Source: Rhabditoides inermis
Taxonomy: Eukaryota; Nematoda; Chromadorea; Rhabditida; Rhabditidae
NCBI GenBank assembly: GCA_963966185.1
Contig: CAWZYM010000012.1
Location: 346,501 to 410,500 of the forward strand
Direction of reading: 5' to 3'
DNA: 64,000 nucleotides
Below are positions 53,262 through 64,000 of the stretch, piece by piece. The stretch's first letter is position 1; the number at the start of each line of letters is the position of its first letter. The translations under genes and the position numbers were made by a program. The notes below the pieces were generated by a model, which searched no databases, was not told where the DNA came from, and worked only from the letters and a program-made list of their open reading frames with translations.

Positions 53262-54430
53262 TATTGACGTCCGATCGTAATGACATTTGCACCATTGAAC
53301 TTCACATCTTTCAGTCCATTTTATGATAACGTTGTTTCAGCATTTCCTTATCATGATACATGATTTTCACAACTTTTTCACACATGACTCTTCTTTCGAG
53401 AACCCGGTGCGAGAGGGGAGGGGGCGGGGCGTAGAGGAGTCGCGTCTCTCTGGCTGTGCCCTGCCACAGGCGGGCGAGACTGCGACGCAACAACATATCT
53501 GACTTCCCCACTTCAACTTCATGAATTAAAAATTGATCAATCTAAAATTGTTCTCAGTTTGTCACAAACATTTAGAGTTCAAAAAGAGGTCTCATAAGGA
53601 CATAAGCAATTAACACCATGAAGTCCACGCTTTCAGACCAGTCTCGTTTGCGCACGGCGTTTTTTGAGAAACCAGCTACGATTTCTGTTGCACTGTTTTT
53701 GTCTCGTTGAGACAAGTAAAATGACATCTTATTTTTGAAATTTGAACCATTTTGAACACATCCAGGAATTGCCACCCGGACTAACTGCCAGTTAAAGATG
53801 AGTGAATGCGCAAATCTACCTCCAACTCCCTCTTTTATGGCTTTCTCGCTTTGGCAAGAAACCGAGTCTTGGCATCAAGCCACGCCGCCACACATTCACT
53901 CATCTTGAACTGGTATTAAGTCAGGGTGGCAATTCCTGGTTGTGTTCGAAATGGTCCAAATTTCAAAAATAAGATGTCATTTTACTTGTCTCAACGAGAC
54001 AAAAACAGTGCAACAGAAATCGTAGCTGGTTTCTCAAATAACGTCGTGCGCAAACGAGACTGGTCTGAAAGCGTGGACTTCATGGTGTTAGTTGCTTATG
54101 TCCTTATGATACCTATTTTTGAAGTACTAAAAGTTTGTGACAAACTGAGAACAATTTCAGATTGATAAATTTTGAATTCATGAAGTTGAAATGGGGAAGT
54201 CAGATATGTTATTGCGTCGCAGTCTCGCCCGCCTGTGGCAGGGCACAGCCAGAGAGACGCGACTCCTCTACGCCCCGCCCCCTCCCCTCTCGCACCGGGT
54301 TCTCGAAAGAAGAGTCATGTGTGAAAAAGTTGTGGTAATCATGAAAACGAAATGCTGAAACAACATTATGACAATAATGAGTAAAAGATGGGAAGTTCAG
54401 TGGTGCAGTTCACATTTTGATCGGACGCCA
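53262..54430. repeat. 1.17-kb fold-back palindrome
   Basis: Arms of about 550 bp (53262-53811 and 53892-54430) with an 80-bp loop. Shared text: GACTTCCCCA…, CTCTCTGGCTGTGCCCTGCC, CACATGACTCTTCTTTCGAG and their complements. Mirror-image short frames in the two arms are shadows of the repeat. Possibly a fold-back transposon; no target duplication found. Confidence 0.85.
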
Positions 54431-54498
54431 CGCTCTCTCTCACTGCCCACGCTCACTCGTGGCACCCATGCATGTGCGTCACGTGAGTACTGTATGAA

Positions 54499-54834
54499 TT
54501 ATCTTTCAAAAGTACTTCCAAGTAAAAGTAGTTGGTTTGTACTGTTGTCTCAGTTGAGCAAAAGGACTGACATGTTTTCAATGGAGACATGTGCCAACAG
54601 GCTCTCTCTCTCATACCAGTGCAAAGCGGCCATATTATAATATAATGAACGCGTTTACGAAGTTATGCAGTTATTATCTAAAAGCACAACTTCTGTTGTA
54701 ACATAACACGTCGAATAATGCTGAGAGCCTGTTTGCACATGTCTCCATTGAAAACATGTCAGTCCTTTTGCTCAACTGAGACAACAGTACAAACCAACTA
54801 CTTTTACTTGGAAGTACTTTTGAAAGATAATATC
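54499..54834. repeat. 336-bp fold-back, 110-bp arms
   Basis: Arms 54499-54608 and 54724-54834 pair with about one mismatch over 110 bp (ATTATCTTTCAAAAGTACTT … CATGTCTCCATTGAAAACAT). Loop about 115 bp. Typical of a MITE or fold-back element. Confidence 0.8.
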
Positions 54835-55797
54835 TGTCCTTTTCTTAAGTTTTGTTTCACAAAATTACATTTTCATACACGTTCGCGATTCGCTGCGAGG
54901 ATACCGACGCGCACCCGCTATCTCTCTCTCACTCACACACAGAGGGGGCGGGGCGAAAGCGATTGTCCGACGCCCGCCCGCCCGCCCGCCCGCCCGACAC
55001 CAATCTCAATCCGCACTCGAATGCGGACTCTCCGTATCTCGCTTCAAATTCAATCAAACTCAATACAACTTTCTATAACTCTATCGAATAGAGATGTGAA
55101 TGCAATGTAACAGTGGAAATCACTTCAAAATGAGGAAAAGTGCTTCATCCGGGAAAAGTCGTTTTTGAGCATTCTAGCGCGCGGGGACATCCAGTACAAA
55201 CGAGAGGGCGCTGGCGCGCCCTCTCTAATGATAACGTGGGTATTGAACGGAATATGTTGAACTTCATCGGAACCCTGTGAAACATGGTATATTCCTGATT
55301 CGGAAAACGAGACACAATCGATTTTAATATCTGTGTTTTTATCAAAAGTGCATTTTGACATTTCGAGTGTCTTTTCAGAAGTTGACCCAGTGACAGCACC
55401 AGTCGCGCAGAAGACTGTAACCGCTGAAGGCAAAGTAGCCATATGCTATTGGATGACAATAGAGGGGACTGGATGCACTATAAAGGGTTCGTTTTATCGG
55501 GCGACCAATCATATATCAATCATATATGCAGTTCAAATAAGAAAATCAGTTTCCACACGTAGCTTACAAACAAAACAATAAACACTAGAGTAGTTTTTTT
55601 TTTAAATGAAAAGCGGAAAAGTGTGACCTGTCGAAACGGCAAAGTGACGTCATCTCATGTTTTATTTTTTTGATCAAAACATGTTTCCAGCCTAAATGCA
55701 CTATGTGGATTACGTTAGTAATTTTTGTTTTTGATGAAAATGGCGAAATAGGAAGATATCGTGTTTGGGCCCACACGGTCCCACACCGGGGGCACAG
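54835..55797. other. 0.96 kb without a recognised gene
   Basis: Contains a CGCC tetranucleotide run (GCCCGCCCGCCCGCCCGCCC near 54972) and small open frames with no domain. The stretch 55730-55797 starts the GGGCCCACAC / GGTCCCACAC motif cluster. Confidence 0.45.
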
Positions 55798-55801
55798 AGT
55801 G

Positions 55802-56190
55802 GACCGGTCATAACATCGCGTTGCAAATGACAAGAAATCTTGCGTTTGCAAGAATTCTTGCATTGCAACTTGACATGTGAAAGTTTCCTGCAATTGCAAC
55901 GGATTGCATGTACCTCAAACTTGGGTAACTAAACCGAATCCAGATCACGGTCGCGCATGTGCGCGCGTTTATCATATCAGCGCGCAGCATGCGAGATCAT
56001 ACGGGTTTGCTAAACTGATAGATCTATCAATAAATACAATATGTGTTCCGATAGCCCTCATCCAGAAGTATCAGGCAAAATCATTATTTTGCTATCAGTA
56101 TCCGTCGATCGCGATTTTTTCTGGCGTTGCGAGAGGTCTTGCAACTGCAATGTGTTTCTTGTTATTGCAACGCGATGTTAGGACCGGTTC
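55802..56190. mobile_element. 389-bp MITE-like element
   Basis: Inverted ends ACCGGTCATAACATCGCGTT and, reversed, ACCGGTCCTAACATCGCGTT, continuing GCAA…ACAAGAAA for about 36 bp. A possible 4-bp duplication AGTG (55798-55801, 56191-56194). The inside is rich in TTGCAA-type repeats. No coding capacity. Confidence 0.6.
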
Positions 56191-56439
56191 AGTGAGCCCG
56201 TCGGGCCCCATACGGTCCCACACTCAGTGGGACCGTCGGTCCCACAGGGTGTGAGCCTGGAAAAATCAAAATCAAAATTTCGAAATTCTGTAAACGCAGA
56301 TCGATGCGAAATGCTTTTCTTTTTCATAAAATTTCATAAGAAAATATTTCGATATGATCGAATACGGGGCGCGGGCCCACTCGGGCCCACACCGGGGGCA
56401 CTCGGGCCCACACTTTTGCTATTCCATGTCATGTGGCGA

Positions 56440-58485
56440 GTAGTGTATGCTATAACGTGGTGTCAAAACACACCACTGCACCAAAGCCTTCTGGGAGTAG
56501 CTTTCCACAATCCGCGAGAAGCGATTTCTCCTACTTTGAGTTTTCATAAATATGTTGTAACGTGGTGTCAAAACACACCACTGCACCAGCGCCTTCTGGG
56601 AGTAGCTTTCCACAATCCGCGAGAAGCGATTTCTCCTACTTTGAGTTTTCATAATTATGTTATAACGTGGTGTCAAAACACACCACTGCACCAAAGCCTT
56701 CTGGGAGTAGCTTTCCACAATCCGCGAGAAGCGATTTCTCCTATTTTGAGTTTTCATAATTATGTTATAACGTGGTGTCAAAACACACCACTGCACCAAA
56801 GCCTTCTGGGAGTAGCTTTCCACAATCCGCGAGAAGCGATTTCTCCTACTTTGAGTTTTCATAAATATGTTGTAACGTGGTGTCAAAACACACCACTGCA
56901 CCAGCGCCTTCTGGGAGTAGCTTTCCACAATCCGCGAGAAGCGATTTCTCCTACTTTGAGTTTTCATAATTATGTTATAACGTGGTGTCAAAACACACCA
57001 CTGCACCAAAGCCTTCTGGGAGTAGCTTTCCACAATCCGCGAGAAGCGATTTCTCCTACTTTGAGTTTTCATAAATATGTTGTAACGTGGTGTCAAAACA
57101 CACCACTGCACCAGCGCCTTCTGGGAGTAGCTTTCCACAATCCGCGAGAAGCGATTTCTCCTACTTTGAGTTTTCATAATTATGTTATAACGTGGTGTCA
57201 AAACACACCACTGCACCAAAGCCTTCTGGGAGTAGCTTTCCACAATCCGCGAGAAGCGATTTCTCCTACTTTGAGTTTTCATAAATATGTTGTAACGTGG
57301 TGTCAAAACACACCACTGCACCAGCGCCTTCTGGGAGTAGCTTTCCACAATCCGCGAGAAGCGATTTCTCCTACTTTGAGTTTTCATAAATATGTTGTAA
57401 CGTGGTGTCAAAACACACCACTGCACCAGAGCCTTCTGGGAGTAGCTTCCCACAATCCGCGAGAAGCGATTTCTCCTACTTTGAGTTTTCATAAATATGT
57501 TGTAACGTGGTGTCAAAACACACCACTGCACCAGCGCCTTCTGGGAGTAGCTTTCCACAATCCGCGAGAAGCGATTTCTCCTACTTTGAGTTTTCATAAA
57601 TATGTTGTAACGTGGTGTCAAAACACACCACTGCACCAGAGCCTTCTGGGAGTAGCTTTCCACAATCCGCGAGAAGCGATTTCTCCTACTTTGAGTTTTC
57701 ATAAATATGTTGTAACGTGGTGTGAAAACACACCACTGCACCAGCGCCTTCTGGGAGTAGCTTTCCACAATCCGCGAGAAGCGATTTTTCCTACTTTGAG
57801 TTTTCATAATTATGTTATAACGTGGTGTCAAAACACACCACTGCACCAAAGCCTTCTGGGAGTAGCTTTCCACAATCCGCGAGAAGCGATTTCTCCTACT
57901 TTGAGTTTTCATAAATATGTTGTAACGTGGTGTCAAAACACACCACTGCACCAGCGCCTTCTGGGAGTAGCTTTCCACAATCCGCGAGAAGCGATTTCTC
58001 CTACTTTGAGTTTTCATAAATATGTTGTAACGTGGTGTCAAAACACACCACTGCACCAGCGCCTTCTGGGAGTAGCTTTCCACAATCCGCGAGAAGCGAT
58101 TTCTCCTACTTTGAGTTTTCATAAATATGTTGTAACGTGGTGTCAAAACACACCACTGCACCAGCGCCTTCTGGGAGTAGCTTTCCACAATCCGCGAGAA
58201 GCGATTTCTCCTACTTTGAGTTTTCATAAATATGTTGTAACGTGGTGTCAAAACACACCACTGCACCAGCGCCTTCTGGGAGTAGCTTTCCACAATCCGC
58301 GAGAAGCGATTTCTCCTACTTTGAGTTTTCATAAATATGTTGTAACGTGGTGTCAAAACACACCACTGCACCAGCGCCTTCTGGGAGTAGCTTTCCACAA
58401 TCCGCGAGAAGCGATTTCTCCTACTTTGAGTTTTCATAAATATGTTGTAACGTGGTGTCAAAACACACCACTGCACCAGAGCCTT
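56440..58485. repeat. 105-bp satellite array, block D (second locus)
   Basis: About 19.5 units in the same orientation as blocks A-C, but more uniform. The first half alternates CCAAAGCC/ATAATTATGTTATAAC units with CCAGCGCC/ATAAATATGTTGTAAC units, a 210-bp dimer. The second half consists mostly of the ATAAATATGTTGTAAC type. In that type the CATAATTATG and GTTATAAC palindromes are lost, and TTCCCA is TTTCCA. A 786-residue plus frame and a 685-residue minus frame are by-products of the 105-bp period. Confidence 0.95.
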
Positions 58486-58874
58486 CAGTACAAAAACTTA
58501 AAACAGCCTAACTTAAAACAGCGACGACCAACTTCGACAAAAAACTGGTCTACAAAACATTCAACGCTGAGCTGGCGCTCGATATGAATGAGAAGAGGAA
58601 TTGCGTCATCGAAGACCGAGTCGACGGCAGGAGGAACCGCAGCTCGGCGAGTTGCCTATACCACGCAATCTCTGAGAGAATCGGACACCACTGGGATCTA
58701 GGATATGAAATAGTGGAAAGTTATAATGTTTTGATGTTTTCAGTAACTAACAAGTATCAACAACATGTTATGAAACTTTTTTTCGAAATTAAAATGATTA
58801 ATTTTTGATAAGCTAAATCGGTCAAATGTCATCGAAACCTATACATATAACCCATTTTTGGACAGCTGATACAA
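58486..58874 (+). other. Possible exon after the satellite
   Basis: CAGTACAAAAACTTAAAACA borders the array, as CAGTACAAGAACTTGAAACA does at about 4155. It is followed by an open stretch containing LVYKTFNAELALDMNEKRN and SSASCLYHAISERIGHHWDL (about 58530-58700). Coding-like but unrecognised. May be part of the same element family as 3885-4190. Confidence 0.35.
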
Positions 58875-60165
58875 TTTTAAAAAAACTTTTTATATAGAAA
58901 ATTTTTGATGTTAACCAAAGGGTAAGCTTTTATACGCAAAAATATGATTTTCATTGCACAAAATAAATACCTTTAATTATATGGAAGTTCGATAGCAGTC
59001 TCTAGTTTCCACTAATCGAAACTTAAACTAGTTTATAATCAAATAAAAATTATACGAGGAAAATCGAAGGGTACGTCTTTTTTGCTACAGCCGTTTGAAA
59101 ATGACCCACTCATGGTGGTCCATCGCAAATGGACCATAAGCAGATAAGAACCATACAAAAACTGAATCGTTTCAAAAACTAGAAGTAATTTGAAGCATAC
59201 TTTGTGTTCACATTGTCGTTGTACCATCAAATCCAAAAAAGTTATGAGCGTTTCAATCCAAGAAAATTTAAAAATTTCTACTTTTTTGGACGTGGTGATT
59301 ATCCAGCTTTCAATAGCACCTTATTCTGGTTAGTTTATGAAAATGTAACCTATACAAAGTGTAAAAACACTTCTATTTCAAAAATCGAAGGGGACGTCTT
59401 CTGAGATATCGACCTTTGAATGTTGCTGGCTCGCGAACATGCAACTCTTAACCAAAATTGTTCTACTATAACAGTACTTTTTGTAACTAGTTGTTCAAAC
59501 TCACCATGAAAAGAGTATAAAAACTATGTGTGTTCGAGAAAAAAACGAGAACGTATTTTGATTTATCGATCTTCATTGTCGTCATGTTCGCGACCCAGCA
59601 ACATTCAAACGTCGACATCTCAAAAGACGTCCCCTTTGATTTTTGAAATATCAGTGTTTTTACACTTTGTATAGGTCACATTTTCATAAACTAACCAAAT
59701 TAAGGTGCTATTGAAGGCTGGATAATCACCACGTCCAAAAAAGTAGAAATTTTTAAATTTTCTTGAATTGAAATACTCATAACTTTTCAGGATTTGGTGG
59801 TACAACCACATTGTGAACACAAAGTATGCTTCAAATTATTTCTAGTTTTTGAAACTATTCAGTTTTTGTATGGTTCTTATCTGCTTATGGTCCATTCGCG
59901 ATGGACCACCATGAGTGGGTCATTTTCAAACGGCTGTAGCAAAAAAGACGTACCCTTCGATTTTTCTCGCATAATTTTTGTTTTGTTATAAACAACTTCA
60001 AGTTTTGAATAATGCAAACTAGAGACTGCTATCGAACTTCCATATGTTTTTAAGAAATTTTTTTTAAAGAAATCATATTTTCGCCTATAAAAGCTTAAAA
60101 AGCTCATAAAAGCCTATAAAAGCCTTTGGGTAACATCAATTTCTTTCTATAAAAAAGTTGTTTAT
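58875..60165. repeat. 1.29-kb fold-back palindrome, AT-rich
   Basis: Arms 58875-59441 and 59583-60165 with a 141-bp loop. Both arms hold AAATCGAAGG(G)GACGTCTTTT, CCATTTGCGATGGACCACCA and GCTGGATAATCACC. They are diverged by a few percent plus small indels. Matching short frames on opposite strands are shadows. Confidence 0.82.
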
Positions 60166-60399
60166 ATTGATGAAAGGAATCGATGTATTTTTTGAAAGTT
60201 AGTTTTGGACAAAAACTGACAAAGTTGAGGTGGTGGTCCCTTAACTGGCTAAATATGCAAATTTCAATGAAATCACCATTATCACTTTGTAAAGGACCCT
60301 TCATAACCCCAAACTACGCCCTCAAAAACCCTAGATCCCACATGTCCCAAAAACGTCCGATTCTCTCAGAGATTGCGTGATACAAGAGCATTGGAAAGG

Positions 60400-61140
60400 A
60401 GTCGAAGTGTTGCCCGCGTGCCAGTACTACTCGGGTAGTCGATGAGCATAATGTTCAAGTACCCGACGTTGTTGTAGAGTGCCACCTGGACAAGGACTAT
60501 GTCAAATTCGGTGAGAGCGTCGATGATTGTGTTGGCGCGTCTCCGGCCGACAGATCCGCGGCGTGGATTCTGGGTTACCAAGGTCAGTTACAATTTTTAA
60601 CATGTTTTACATTTTTTCATATTCTTATTCGTTTTTTAGCACAAGATCATCTCAGAAGAGATCCAGCTAGCCACTCTTGTGCTGCCAAGTCAGCTGCAAG
60701 GCGCGTACAAGCCCAACTGGCTCCACCCCATCCCGATGAGAACGGCTATCGTCATGAGAGGTACGTAGTACACATGTTAGTGGCATTTTGTGGTGTTCTA
60801 CTCTTCTCTATGTTACGTTTTCAGATTTCATCGCTGACCACAGCTACGGCGGAAGAGCGACAAGAGAGCAGAGAAAGGCCGTCTACGACTTTATGGCAGC
60901 GACTCTGTGATCTGTGAGTATATTTTTAATTAAATTTTCATTTTTGTTTTTGTTTATCTACGTTTTAGAGAATCCAAGTGCAGAGTATATTTTTAATTAA
61001 ATTTTATATATAGGTCCGCAAAATATAAAAATATAGGTCCGCAACAAGCACCGTCTCCTGTTCAAGAAGAACAAGGCCAAGACTGCTGCCAAGCTGGCGA
61101 CTGAGAAGGCTGAGAACGCACAGGCGAAACTCGCGTAAAG
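60400..61140 (+). CDS. Unrecognised small multi-exon gene or relic
   Basis: Exon-like pieces with good splice sites: to 60582 (…CVGASPADRSAAWILGYQ), 60640-60760 (HKIISEEIQLATLVLPSQLQ, then KPNWLHPIPMRTAIVMR), 60825-60909 (DFIADHSYGGRATREQRKAV, then YDFMAATL and stop TGA). A further basic stretch (about 61034-61137) reads RNKHRLLFKKNKAKTAAKLA and ends TAA; its Lys/Ala-rich tail is like those of ribosomal proteins. The pieces at 60640 and 60825 join in phase. I cannot name the family. A decayed gene or two gene fragments are both possible. Confidence 0.35.
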
Positions 61141-62548
61141 CGTCGCCGCTGCCTCTTCCACCCTGTAAGTCTCCTCTCATGTCCCTCTCTTTCAGTTCAG
61201 TGTTACGTGTTTCTCGTGTTACTACATATATGACATAGTAATCTCAAATGTTCTGTCCTGTGCCATCAATCCCTGATTCTATTTTGAAACGCCCAATTGT
61301 GCCGTTGTCCCAAGATTATCCCCCGACATCCCTGTTGTGCAATTATCCAAAACGAGTTCTGATTTCATAGTGTTTGTGTTACACGAGTATTGCTGTGTTG
61401 TTATTATTGAATTGCATCAATAAACTGGTTCATTTGGAGTGTGTTTTTGTTTCTACAACGTTAATACAGCCAAATCATTACCGTATTCCAGTATCCAAGG
61501 CTTTTAAGTAATACCATTGTAAACTGTCAACGAAAGAGACACGCATTCTGCATACATAGCGCTTGCGGTAACAATGCAGAACGATTACGGCAAGAATGCA
61601 GGACGATTGCAGCATTGATCACGGTTCGGATAGCGATAGTTGCCCAGCGCGCCCACAGAGAGAGCGGCACAGGCCGCGCCGCGAGTGAATGGGCGCGTAG
61701 CGATTTCAGTCGAGAAGTTATCGCGCTCTAGCGCTTGCTGGTATTTTCGCGCGTCGCGTGTTCGCGGAGCAGCTGCGCGCCCGCCGCTGTCGACTGTGCA
61801 ACTATCCGGGTGCAGGGTGGGGATGCAGGGACGTGACGTGATGACGTGATGGGACGTGATGCAGGGACGCGTGCATCTCGTGGGGTTGTGGAATGCAGGC
61901 TAGGTGCGTTCCTGTATGCAGACTGCATTAAAGCATGCAGGAAGCACAGCGGTCTCGGAGGCTCGCCGGGAGGAGGGAGCTAGCAGGCCGAGTGACTGGA
62001 AACCACACCCACCCACCCACACGCTGGCCTGCCGACGTGCGCGCGATCGCTCATAACTTTATTCGGAGAAAAGATACAAAGATGCCACCGACCAGTGATC
62101 TGGCCTACGGAACCGTGCGAATCTAACTAACATGAACTGGATGACTTCACATTGTTGCTAACATGTCCTTTTGATATCGCTTCTTGAACATTTTGGCGCG
62201 AGCCCTCTCTAGTTATCATAATATGTAGGAGAATGACTTTATATGCGACACTTTCTTAGGATTACGATAGGAGAATGATTTGATGCATTTGAAGTGCGAC
62301 ACTTCGTTAGGATTACGATAGGAGAATACTTCATTCTGTGGCACTCTTTGGATCGTAATATAATAATCAACAAAACAAGTTCTTCCCAAACTTTTTTATC
62401 CAGTATCAAGCGATTTAAAAGCAGTGCACAACACAAAAAAAGAAATGCACAAGAATTCGTTGATGTTTGCATTGCTTGCAGTACAAAATTGTACAGTTTA
62501 AGTGTGTAAGTGATAAGCTTGTAAGTGAAGGGGGCCTAAAAGGGGCAT

Positions 62549-62592
<44 letters not shown>

Positions 62593-62604
62593 GCACTCTC
62601 ACCC
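61141..62604. other. 1.4 kb without a recognised gene
   Basis: 61555-61960 is CpG-rich, with GACGTGATG and TGCAGG motifs and a few TGCATGC-like words recalling the minisatellite at 3180. 62240-62335 holds a 53-bp direct duplication (TTAGGATTACGATAGGAGAA twice). 62551-62590 is an (AG)n run. No convincing gene. Confidence 0.45.
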
Positions 62605-62809
62605 CTATCCCTTGGTGTTTCTCTTCTTGACGGGCTTCTTGGCCATGGTGCGGAGTGACTCGAGGTACTTGGCGAGGATGGGCGTCTTCTCCTCCTTGCC
62701 CTTCTTCATCTCAGCAGGCGGGGCAGTGTCCATCATGAGAGTCTTCTCCTCCACCTCCACCATCCGCTTCTCCAACACGCGGTGCTTGGCGCTGAACGGG
62801 GAGGGATTG

Positions 62810-62866
<57 letters not shown>

Positions 62867-63385
62867 TCACGGGTCTCTCTGGAAGGCGAGTGGCTGATCG
62901 GGCGTGTCTGCCCTGTTCATCTTCGTCCCCCCGATACACCGTGTCCAGTCCACCGGCTCGTGCAGATCCACCTTCTCCGCGGTCGCGAACTCAAAGGGAA
63001 ACCTGTTTCTTTCGTTTTATCTCATCTTATTTCTTTGTCTTGCTCAATAACTGTCAAAGGGACCCTGCAGACCTTATCATATTCGCCCTATTGTTATTGA
63101 ATGCCTAAATGCACATGTTGTCTCCCCGACACTCTCAATCTTCTCCTCCGAAACTGATACTCATGATGTCAAACGCCTCAGCCTTAGCCTCTCACTATTC
63201 TATCAATGTTATCGAGGGGAGAGGTGATGAAGCCATGTGTTTTCCCTCAAACTCACGTATAGTAGAATGTGATGGATTCTGGAGTAGTCGGGCTCGTCTT
63301 CAAACTTCATCTTCTGGATCATCCGAATGATCCACGCAGTGTTCTTCGGACAGTAGCTCAGCGCCTCGGGGACTGAAACGGGAGG

Positions 63386-63432
<47 letters not shown>

Positions 63433-64000
63433 TCACTCTTCTCCTGCATGAACAGGTCCTTGGTGTGGTAGATGGCCTTGCGGTCGCGAAGGAATCGCCA
63501 CGGCAGCGCCGAATCCGAGAACAGATCCAGCACCATGTACAGCCACATCTCCAGGTCGTCCTGCAGACTTATCGATTTATCTATTTATTGATTGCTCCGA
63601 GAAGTGTCTGATTTCACATTAGATGATGAGTGAGAGAGAGAGAGAGAGCGACTCACCTTCCTTCCCTGGTCCTCTCCGCGCATCGCCGATAGCGGCGCCC
63701 ACTTGGCCGTCTCCAGGTAGAACTTTGTGTTCGTGCGCGGCGGACTGAATCAATCGATAATCGATAATCAATCAATATACACACATACATGATCTGTCCC
63801 CGCCGGTCCTTGTCCTTGTAGCGGCGGGCGATGCCAAAGTCGACCATGTAGATGACCTTCTCGTTTTCGTTCGTGCCCACCGCGAAGCACTAGAGTATGT
63901 GTGGGCGGGGTCAATAGGGTCGTGGTCAAAAGAGGCGGGTCAAAAGAGGCGGGGTTAAAAGAGGCGGGTAGGCCATACCTCGGGTCGAATGTTGCGGTGC
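62605..64000 (-). CDS. TTBK-like pseudokinase, 5' part outside window (right copy)
   Basis: Exons on the minus strand: 63979->64000, 63789-63889, 63657-63744, 63437-63560, 63257-63372, 62871-62989, 62605-62791 (stop TAG). HRNIRPE is the catalytic loop, with Asn replacing the HRD aspartate. VDFGIARRYKDKDRRGQI carries DFG. PPRTNTKFYLETAKWAPLSA and DDLEMWLYMVLDLF follow, with ALPWRFLRDRK after. The basic C-terminal tail ends YLESLRTMAKKPVKKRNTKG. The exon layout and intron phases match the left copy, including the A|TC junction at 63437/63372. The acceptor at 62990 (CTTTGAG) is unusual but keeps the frame and aligns with the left copy. Probably a non-catalytic scaffold or a relic of a tandem family; the left copy has a His at the same site. 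Confidence 0.82.

Noticed and set aside
53311..54165. Small mirrored proteins in the palindromes (also 59039-59991)
   Set aside because: Identical frames on opposite strands of the arms with no start context, domain or splice support.
55125..55442. Minus-strand frame of about 105 residues
   Set aside because: No recognised domain, overlapping frames on both strands and no splice context.
60366..60581. Minus-strand 71-residue frame
   Set aside because: The plus strand has splice-consistent exon pieces over the same bases, and nothing supports the minus frame.

Overview
The window is eukaryotic and most likely from a nematode. The signs are very short introns (about 40-60 nt in several genes) with TTTCAG/TTNCAG-type 3' splice sites, a retrotransposon of the NeSL type (Ulp1-like protease + reverse transcriptase + restriction-like endonuclease, a family described from nematodes), tau-tubulin-kinase-like paralogs of the sort expanded in nematodes, and introns full of TAC(C/A)GTA-type palindromes. 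A diplogastrid such as Pristionchus is a guess, not shown by the sequence. It is a repeat-dense accessory region in which true host genes are few and mostly partial or broken.

Layout. 1-2003 and 62605-64000 are two partial copies, both on the minus strand, of a TTBK-like kinase gene that has lost the catalytic HRD aspartate. 2263-3096 is an orphan ORF1-like protein. 3180-3660 is a minisatellite built on the palindrome CCTGCATGCAGG. 4250-15108 is a 105-bp satellite interrupted by a unique segment (8281-8720) and by a Penelope-like reverse transcriptase without endonuclease (11032-13050). The same satellite returns in the same orientation at 56440-58480.

16401-52797 is a broken giant inverted duplication. 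Left arm: 140-bp satellite, 86-bp double-hairpin satellite, unique block, CT tract, an intact NeSL-like retrotransposon (CDS 20339-25924), CT tract, and 3' exons of a cysteine-containing gene. Right arm: the same modules in reverse order and on the opposite strand (40211-52797), with a far larger 140-bp array. The 12.3-kb core between the arms (27898-40210) carries, all on the minus strand, an unrecognised Pro/Ala-rich gene, a frameshifted and internally deleted SPT6 copy, and one importin-7-like exon. It also holds a 3.47-kb long-TIR element with a perfect 9-bp target duplication.

52798-62600 is non-coding or nearly so. It contains three long fold-back palindromes, a small TIR element, the second 105-bp array and a weak set of short exons at 60400-61140. 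Three mobile insertions can be delimited to the base by target duplications: the 3.47-kb element (9 bp), a 552-bp MITE inside the 86-bp satellite (9 bp) and a 322-bp solo LTR (5 bp). Apart from the two reverse transcriptases, no set of genes here forms a pathway. The window is best read as a palindromic, satellite-rich domain shaped by mobile elements.
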